Assembly (NCBI GenBank): GCA_023433445.1 | Contig: JAEZCS010000112.1 | Location: forward strand, 1 to 35,903 | Direction of reading: 5' to 3' | DNA length: 35,903 bases | From: Pseudomonadota bacterium | GTDB lineage: Bacteria; Pseudomonadota; Alphaproteobacteria; Sphingomonadales; Sphingomonadaceae | The notes under the pieces: generated by a model | Told to the model about the DNA's origin: nothing | Databases searched by the model: none | Seen by the model: only the letters and a program-made list of their open reading frames with translations | Translations under genes and position numbers: made by a program | In this document: one piece after another, positions 30,847-35,903 of the stretch | Position numbering within the stretch: the stretch's first letter is position 1 | Layout of the letters: the number at the start of each line of letters is the position of its first letter

Positions 30847-32298
30847 ATGTTTGAACAGACCTTCAAGAATATCGACGATGTCCTCTGGAAAGAGGCCGGT
30901 TGCACCACCGAACTCGACTATACTGAACAGACCAGCTGGCTCCTGTTCCTGAAGTATCTGGACGATCTGGAAACCGCCCGCGCCCTTGATGCCGATCTGC
31001 GCGGGCAGGCCTACACCCCCATCATCGACGCGGCGCACCGCTGGAGCCGCTGGGCCGCGCCCAAGGATGCCAGCGGTCAGATCGACCACAACCGCGCGCT
31101 GACCGGCCCGGACCTGATCGAGTACGTGAACCGCGAACTCTTCCCCTATCTGGAAGGCTTCAAGCAGCGCGCTTCCAGCCCGGATACGATCGAGTACAAG
31201 GTCGGCGAAATTTTCGGCGAAATCCGCAACAAGTTCACCAGTGGCTATTCGCTTCGCGACGCGCTCGACTACGTGGACCAGCTTTCCTTCGGCAGTCAGG
31301 TGCAGAAGCACGAACTTTCGGAGCTATACGAAGCCAAGATCAAGAAGATGGGCAATGCCGGGCGCAACGGCGGGGAATACTACACCCCGCGCCCGTTGAT
31401 CCGCGCGATGATCAAGGTGGTGAAGCCGCGCATCGGTGAGAAGATTTACGACGGTGCAGCAGGTTCCTGCGGCTTCCTGTGCGAAGCCTTCGATTACCTG
31501 AAGGATCAGGCGAAGACGACCGCAGATGCCGAAACGCTCCAGCGGCGCACATTCTATGGCAAGGAGAAAAAGAGCCTCGCCTATGTGATCGGCACGATGA
31601 ACATGATCCTGCACGGGATCGATGCGCCCAATATCGTGCACACTAACACGCTCGCCGAACCCGTACTGGATATTCAGGAGAAGGACCGCTTCGACGTGGT
31701 GCTGGCCAACCCGCCCTTTGGCGGCAAGGAGCGCCCGGAGATCCAGCAGAACTTCCCGATCAAGACCGGCGAAACCGCCTACCTGTTCCTGCAACACTTC
31801 ATCAAGTCGCTGCGCGCGGGCGGTGCGGCGGCAGTGGTGATCAAGAACACGTTTCTGTCGAACACCGATAACGCCAGCGTGGCGCTGCGGCGCGAACTGC
31901 TGGAAAGCTGCAACCTGCACACCGTGCTGGATATGCCCGGCGGCACCTTCCAGGGCGCAGGCGTCAAGACCGTGGTGCTGTTCTTCGAGAAGGGCGAACC
32001 AACCCGCAAGGTTTGGTATTACCGGCTCGATCCGGGACGGACGATGGGCAAGACCAGCGCGCTGAACGACGCTGACATGACAGATTTCATCGAGTGCCAA
32101 GCCAGCTTTGCTGATGGCCCTAATAGTTGGACCGTGGAGGCGGACGCCATCGATCCCGCCACCTGCAACCTGGCCGCGCGCAACCCCAATGCGCCCGAAG
32201 CGGAGCCGGTGCGGAGCCCGCAAGAAATCCTCGAGGAGATTGCAGCGCTGGATGCCGAAAGTGCGAAGATTTTGGCTCGAGTGAGGGAATTGCTGTGA
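30847..32298 (+). CDS. hsdM: Type I restriction-modification system, DNA methyltransferase subunit HsdM
   Basis: The 483-residue N6-adenine methyltransferase has the HsdM N-terminal helical domain (about 1-140), SAM-binding motif I in the variant form YDGAAGSCGFL at 201-211 preceded by GGEYYTPRPLI, and catalytic motif IV NPPF at 288-291. The start ATG at 30847 gives MFEQTFKNIDDVLWKEAG; a TTG at 30832 is in frame but less likely. With HsdS it methylates the host's recognition sites. The stop overlaps the hsdS GTG start (GTGA), so M and S subunits are co-translated. Confidence 0.95.
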   Translation: MFEQTFKNIDDVLWKEAGCTTELDYTEQTSWLLFLKYLDDLETARALDADLRGQAYTPIIDAAHRWSRWAAPKDASGQIDHNRALTGPDLIEYVNRELFPYLEGFKQRASSPDTIEYKVGEIFGEIRNKFTSGYSLRDALDYVDQLSFGSQVQKHELSELYEAKIKKMGNAGRNGGEYYTPRPLIRAMIKVVKPRIGEKIYDGAAGSCGFLCEAFDYLKDQAKTTADAETLQRRTFYGKEKKSLAYVIGTMNMILHGIDAPNIVHTNTLAEPVLDIQEKDRFDVVLANPPFGGKERPEIQQNFPIKTGETAYLFLQHFIKSLRAGGAAAVVIKNTFLSNTDNASVALRRELLESCNLHTVLDMPGGTFQGAGVKTVVLFFEKGEPTRKVWYYRLDPGRTMGKTSALNDADMTDFIECQASFADGPNSWTVEADAIDPATCNLAARNPNAPEAEPVRSPQEILEEIAALDAESAKILARVRELL

Positions 32299-33476
32299 GC
32301 AGACAGTGGGTGGAATGCACGCTTGGCGACGTGCTGGCCGAGTTAAAGAATGGCCTCAATTGCAAGCAGGACAAATCCGGACGCGGAGATCGAATTTCGC
32401 GTATCGAGAGTGTTTCGGACGGGACATTTGATGATGCCCGAGTTGGATTTGCCATCCTGACCGATGCTGAAAAGCAACGCTATCGCCTCAAAAGAGACGA
32501 CATACTCTTTAGTCATATCAACAGCCCACCGCACGTAGGAAAAATAGCCATTTTCGAAAGCGACACTCCGGTTTTTCACGGCGTGAATCTGTTGCTTTTA
32601 AGGCCGTTGAAAGAAGTTGACCCAAAGTTCTTATTTTATTTCCTCGTGCGTTTACGTGCGTCTGGATATTGGGAAGAGAACTGCAAGAAGTCTGTCAATC
32701 AAGCCAGCGTTAACCAGAAAGATATCGCAAAAGTCGCTTTTAGGTATCCCCGAAGTCTTGAAGAACAGCAGAGGATTGTGGTGGTGCTGGATGAGGCCTT
32801 CGCCGCCATCGCCACCGCAACCGCCAACGCCGAAAAGAACATCGCCAATGCGCGAGAGTTGTTTGAAGCCGCCTTTCGTCAAAGGTTCGATCATGTCGGC
32901 AACGGCTGGCAGATTTATAATCTCCCCGAGATAGGCGAAAATTGGGACTACCTTCGACGTCCGGTCACCAAATCAGATCGGGTGCCCGGCGATGTTCCCT
33001 ACTATGGTGCATCCGGGCAGGTCGATAGCGTGCGTGATCATCTCTTCGATGACGATCTGCTTCTGATTTCGGAAGATGGTGCGAATCTCTTGATGCGCAC
33101 TTATCCCATCGCCTTTTCAATCTCCGGCAAGAGCTGGGTCAACAATCACGCTCATATCCTGAAGTTTGATGATATGGCGACGCAGAGGCTTGTCGAGTAC
33201 TACCTAAATTCCATCAGCCTCGCGCCGTGGGTAAGCGGCATGGCGCAACCCAAGTTGAACCAGAAGGCATTGAACAGCATCCCCGTTCCCCTACCGCCCA
33301 AGAGTGAACGCGCTAAGCTCGTTGGCGAGTTGGATGATTTGGCCGACAGGATCGAACGGCTTGAAGAAAATCAGAAACAAAAGCTGGCCACCCTTGCCGG
33401 TTTGAAACAGTCCTTATTGCATCGCGCCTTTACCGGCGGATTGACTGCCGCCACCCCGAACCTGGCGCTTGCGTGA
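32295..33476 (+). CDS. hsdS: Type I restriction-modification system, specificity subunit HsdS
   Basis: The 393-residue protein has the two-repeat HsdS architecture: target recognition domain 1 (about 1-150), a central conserved helix (about 155-205, EEQQRIVVVLDEAFAAI), target recognition domain 2 (about 206-345) and a C-terminal helix (SERAKLVGELDDLADRIERL, ending LLHRAFTGGL). It sets the bipartite DNA target of HsdM and HsdR. The start is GTG 32295, overlapping hsdM. The first half is noticeably richer in A+T than hsdM, as expected for horizontally exchanged recognition domains. Its stop overlaps the next gene's GTG start (GTGA at 33473-33476). Confidence 0.93.
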   Translation: MSRQWVECTLGDVLAELKNGLNCKQDKSGRGDRISRIESVSDGTFDDARVGFAILTDAEKQRYRLKRDDILFSHINSPPHVGKIAIFESDTPVFHGVNLLLLRPLKEVDPKFLFYFLVRLRASGYWEENCKKSVNQASVNQKDIAKVAFRYPRSLEEQQRIVVVLDEAFAAIATATANAEKNIANARELFEAAFRQRFDHVGNGWQIYNLPEIGENWDYLRRPVTKSDRVPGDVPYYGASGQVDSVRDHLFDDDLLLISEDGANLLMRTYPIAFSISGKSWVNNHAHILKFDDMATQRLVEYYLNSISLAPWVSGMAQPKLNQKALNSIPVPLPPKSERAKLVGELDDLADRIERLEENQKQKLATLAGLKQSLLHRAFTGGLTAATPNLALA

Positions 33477-34183
33477 GTAATGCCGCAGAACCCGAAGGGC
33501 GTCCGCCCCCACCAAGACTGCCACCGGAGCGCGTGGCTTATTGGTATTTCCGTCTGAACGGTTTTTTGCAGATCGAGAACTTTGTGGTTCACCCAAAGCT
33601 CTATGGCGGGCAGCGGACGGACGCGGATTTGATCGGGGTGCGCTTTCCATATCGTGCGGAGCGGCTGATCGATAATCCCGACGATTTGATGGAAGATGAC
33701 TGCGAGCGGCTCCAACTGCTGAATGATCGGGCCGACATTGTCATTGCTGAGATCAAGACGGGTCGCTGTGCTCTGAACGGCCCTTGGACGAACGAGGAAA
33801 ATCAAAACATCCATCGTGTGCTTGCGGCCATCGGTAGCCTACCAGCCGATGTGATCGATGAAGCTGCGAACGCGCTCTACGCCACAGCTTCATTCAACCA
33901 ACCCGACCATCCGCGCATCCGATTGATCCTGGTGGGCCGTGAACCCGATCCTGCCGTTACCGAGAAATATGCTGGCATCACACAGCTGACTTGGGCCGAA
34001 GTCCTGTCATTCATTTGGCAACGGTTCCACCGCTATATTCGGCAAAAGGCTCAAGTCGATCAATGGGATCACGTGGGCCGCTGTTTGAAGAACCTGGTCC
34101 GGCGCAACGACGAAGGCGAGTTCATCGCGACCGTCTGCGATTTGATGGGAGTCCGCACCAATAAACCGGAGGCAGCGGAATGA
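33473..34183 (+). CDS. Putative PD-(D/E)XK-type nuclease-like protein inside the type I R-M operon
   Basis: The 236-residue protein has no name that I recognise. After a proline-rich start it reads AYWYFRLNGFLQIENFVVHP, then QRTDADLIGVRFP (Asp50, Asp52) and IVIAEIKTGRC (Glu93-x-Lys95), followed by QNIHRVL. A helix, then Asp on one strand and E-x-K on the next, is the layout of the PD-(D/E)XK nuclease core. A more helical C-terminal half follows, with TWAEVLSFIWQRFHRYI. The start is GTG 33473, overlapping the hsdS stop by 4 nt; the end overlaps the hsdR ATG by 4 nt. This makes it an integral operon member, perhaps an accessory nuclease or regulator of HsdR. Function is inferred. Confidence 0.75.
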   Translation: MSNAAEPEGRPPPPRLPPERVAYWYFRLNGFLQIENFVVHPKLYGGQRTDADLIGVRFPYRAERLIDNPDDLMEDDCERLQLLNDRADIVIAEIKTGRCALNGPWTNEENQNIHRVLAAIGSLPADVIDEAANALYATASFNQPDHPRIRLILVGREPDPAVTEKYAGITQLTWAEVLSFIWQRFHRYIRQKAQVDQWDHVGRCLKNLVRRNDEGEFIATVCDLMGVRTNKPEAAE

Positions 34184-35903
34184 ATGAAGCCGAAACCCGC
34201 GCCGAACTGATCGACCCCGCGCTGCACACTGCGGGGTGGGGCGTGGTGGAGGCCAGCCGCACGCGGCGCGAAGTTATCGCGCCGGGGCGGATCATGGGGA
34301 AGACCAAGCGCGCGAAGCCGCTTAGCTGCGATTACGTACTGGTCTATCGCAACACCCGCCTAGCCACGATCGAGGCCAAGGCAGCGACCAAGAGCTACAC
34401 CGAAGGCGTCGGGCAGGCGAAGGATTATGCTACCCGGCTGCTCACCCGCTTTGCCTACGCCACCAACGGCAAGCAGATTTACCGCATCGACATGCAGACC
34501 GGCGCGGAAGGGCTGGTCGATACGTTCCCAACCCCGCAGGAACTGTGGGACGCCACCTTCGCCGAAGCGAACCTGTGGCGCGACCGCTTCGCCGCTGTTG
34601 CCTATGAAACTGGCGGTGGACGGTTCGAACCGCGCTACTACCAGCACAACGCCATCGAGCGGGTTCTGGAAGCCATTGCCGCCAAGAAATCACGCGTGCT
34701 GCTCACCCTTGCCACCGGCACCGGCAAGACCGCCGTCGCCTTCCAGATCGCCTGGAAGTTGTTTCACGCCCGCTGGAACCTGAGCGACTGGAACAGCGGG
34801 GAAGCCCCCACCCGGCACCCGCGCATCCTGTTCCTGGCCGATCGTAACATTCTCGCAGATCAGGCCTACAACAGCTTTTCAGCTTTCGAAGATGGCGCGC
34901 TGGCCCGCGTGAAGCCCGGCGAGATCAAGAAGAAGGGCGCGGTGCCCAAGAACGCCAGCGTCTTCTTCACAATCTTCCAGACCTTCACCAGCGGCACCGA
35001 CGAACACGGCGAACCCGCGCCCTATTTCGGCGACTATCCGCCCGACTTCTTCGATTGCATCGTGATCGACGAATGCCATCGTGGCGGCGCGAAGGACGAA
35101 AGCGAATGGCGTGCGATTCTCGAATATTTCGCGCCCGCCGTGCAGATCGGCCTGACCGCCACGCCCAAGCGCAAGGGCAATGTCGATACATACGCCTATT
35201 TCGGCGAGCCGGTTTACACCTACTCGCTGAAGGAGGGGATCAACGACGGCTACTTGACACCGTTCAAGGTCCGCCAGATCGGCACCACGATCGACGAATA
35301 TGTCTTCACGCCCGATGACAAAGTGGTCGAGGGCGAGGTGGAGGACGGCAAGCGCTACACCGAAGCCGACTTCAACCGGAACATCGAAATCCGCGAGCGC
35401 GAACTGTTCCGCGTCAAGACCTTCATGGGCATGATCGACCAGCGCGAAAAGACGCTGGTATTCTGCGCCACGCAGGAACACGCCGGGATCGTGCGCGACC
35501 TGATCAATCAGGTGAAGACTAGCGACAACCCTCATTATTGCGTCCGCGTCACAGCTAACGACGGCGCGGCTGGCGAGCAATGGCTGCGCACCTTCCAGGA
35601 CAACGACAAGACCATCCCGACGATCCTGACCACCTCACAAAAGCTTTCAACCGGGGTGGACGCGCGCAACGTGCGCAACATCGTGCTGATGCGTCCGGTC
35701 AACTCGATGATCGAGTTCAAGCAGATCATCGGGCGCGCCACCCGTCTGTTCGACGGCAAGGCCTATTTCACGATCCACGATTTCGTGAAGGCCTATGAAC
35801 ACTTCAACGATCCCGAATGGGATGGCGAGCCGATGGACCCGGACCCGCCAAGGCCGCCGCTCCCTGGCCCCGGTCCCGGCAATCCGGGCGATCCGCCCGA
35901 GCC
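34180..35903 (+). CDS. hsdR: Type I restriction-modification system, endonuclease/translocase subunit HsdR (runs off right edge)
   Basis: The first 574 codons are open to the window end. An N-terminal PD-(D/E)XK nuclease domain shows Asp51 and Glu65-x-Lys67 (CDYVLVYRNTRLATIEAKA). The SF2 translocase motor shows Walker A LATGTGKT at 177-184, DECH at 297-300, TATP at 326-329 and motif VI QIIGRATRLFDGK. A proline/glycine-rich linker (DPDPPRPPLPGPGPGNPGDP) lies at the edge, before the missing C-terminal domain. HsdR cuts unmethylated DNA after ATP-driven translocation. Start ATG 34180 overlaps the preceding gene's stop by 4 nt. Intactness beyond 35903 is unknown. Confidence 0.94.
   Translation, partial: MNEAETRAELIDPALHTAGWGVVEASRTRREVIAPGRIMGKTKRAKPLSCDYVLVYRNTRLATIEAKAATKSYTEGVGQAKDYATRLLTRFAYATNGKQIYRIDMQTGAEGLVDTFPTPQELWDATFAEANLWRDRFAAVAYETGGGRFEPRYYQHNAIERVLEAIAAKKSRVLLTLATGTGKTAVAFQIAWKLFHARWNLSDWNSGEAPTRHPRILFLADRNILADQAYNSFSAFEDGALARVKPGEIKKKGAVPKNASVFFTIFQTFTSGTDEHGEPAPYFGDYPPDFFDCIVIDECHRGGAKDESEWRAILEYFAPAVQIGLTATPKRKGNVDTYAYFGEPVYTYSLKEGINDGYLTPFKVRQIGTTIDEYVFTPDDKVVEGEVEDGKRYTEADFNRNIEIRERELFRVKTFMGMIDQREKTLVFCATQEHAGIVRDLINQVKTSDNPHYCVRVTANDGAAGEQWLRTFQDNDKTIPTILTTSQKLSTGVDARNVRNIVLMRPVNSMIEFKQIIGRATRLFDGKAYFTIHDFVKAYEHFNDPEWDGEPMDPDPPRPPLPGPGPGNPGDPPE

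Noticed and set aside
1..35903. CRISPR array, insertion sequence or rRNA genes
   Set aside because: No regularly spaced repeats with unique spacers, no transposase frame with terminal inverted repeats and no rRNA sequence were seen.
26089..35903. Second copy of the tRNA-Gly 3' end as attR within the window
   Set aside because: Reading the region by eye gave no repeat of the T-arm/acceptor sequence; the right end of the island must be beyond the window because hsdR is still open at the edge.

Overview
The window looks like a chromosomal stretch of an alphaproteobacterium of the order Sphingomonadales, most like Sphingobium/Sphingomonas. This is a judgement from gene content, high GC, protein style and gene order (purE-purK-folA-ribF-ileS-lspA followed by a small DUF3035 lipoprotein). 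No database search was possible.

Region 1 (1-26.0 kb) is core genome. A signal peptide peptidase (sppA) leaves the left edge on the minus strand. The plus strand then carries gpmA, purE, purK, folA, ribF, ileS, lspA and a lipoprotein gene, several of them coupled by 1-4 nt overlaps. Next come a decayed ArsR regulator and a minus-strand block read towards dxs: NifU/IscU-like scaffold, Kef-type antiporter, DUF423 membrane protein, zur, dxs. Upstream of that lie a decayed 3' end of purT, a class A penicillin-binding protein, a small membrane-type ORF, an LplT-like MFS protein, and pgsA-moaD-moaE. A redox/sulfur neighbourhood follows (OxyR-type regulator, TSUP exporter, cysE), then DUF2794, a nitronate monooxygenase-like protein, an alpha/beta hydrolase and a two-PAS hybrid histidine kinase.

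Region 2 (26.0-35.9 kb) is a genomic island inserted at a tRNA-Gly(CCC) gene. A P4/DUF4102-type tyrosine integrase lies about 210 bp past the tRNA, behind a cluster of GGGGGTAY repeats. The cargo is an unrecognised 412-residue protein, an AlpA-like helix-turn-helix protein, a MerR-like HTH plus zinc-ribbon protein and a second, unrelated tyrosine recombinase. These lead directly into a type I restriction-modification operon, hsdM-hsdS-X-hsdR. X (33473-34183) is an uncharacterised protein with a visible PD-(D/E)XK-type signature, translationally coupled on both sides by 4-nt overlaps. hsdR runs off the right edge. The far attachment site of the island is not in the window.

The most interesting signals are the putative nuclease X inside the type I R-M operon and the HTH / zinc-ribbon / recombinase cassette abutting it. 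Next are the integrase-proximal repeat cluster, a hairpin covering the oxyR ribosome-binding site, and two gene remnants (purT, arsR).
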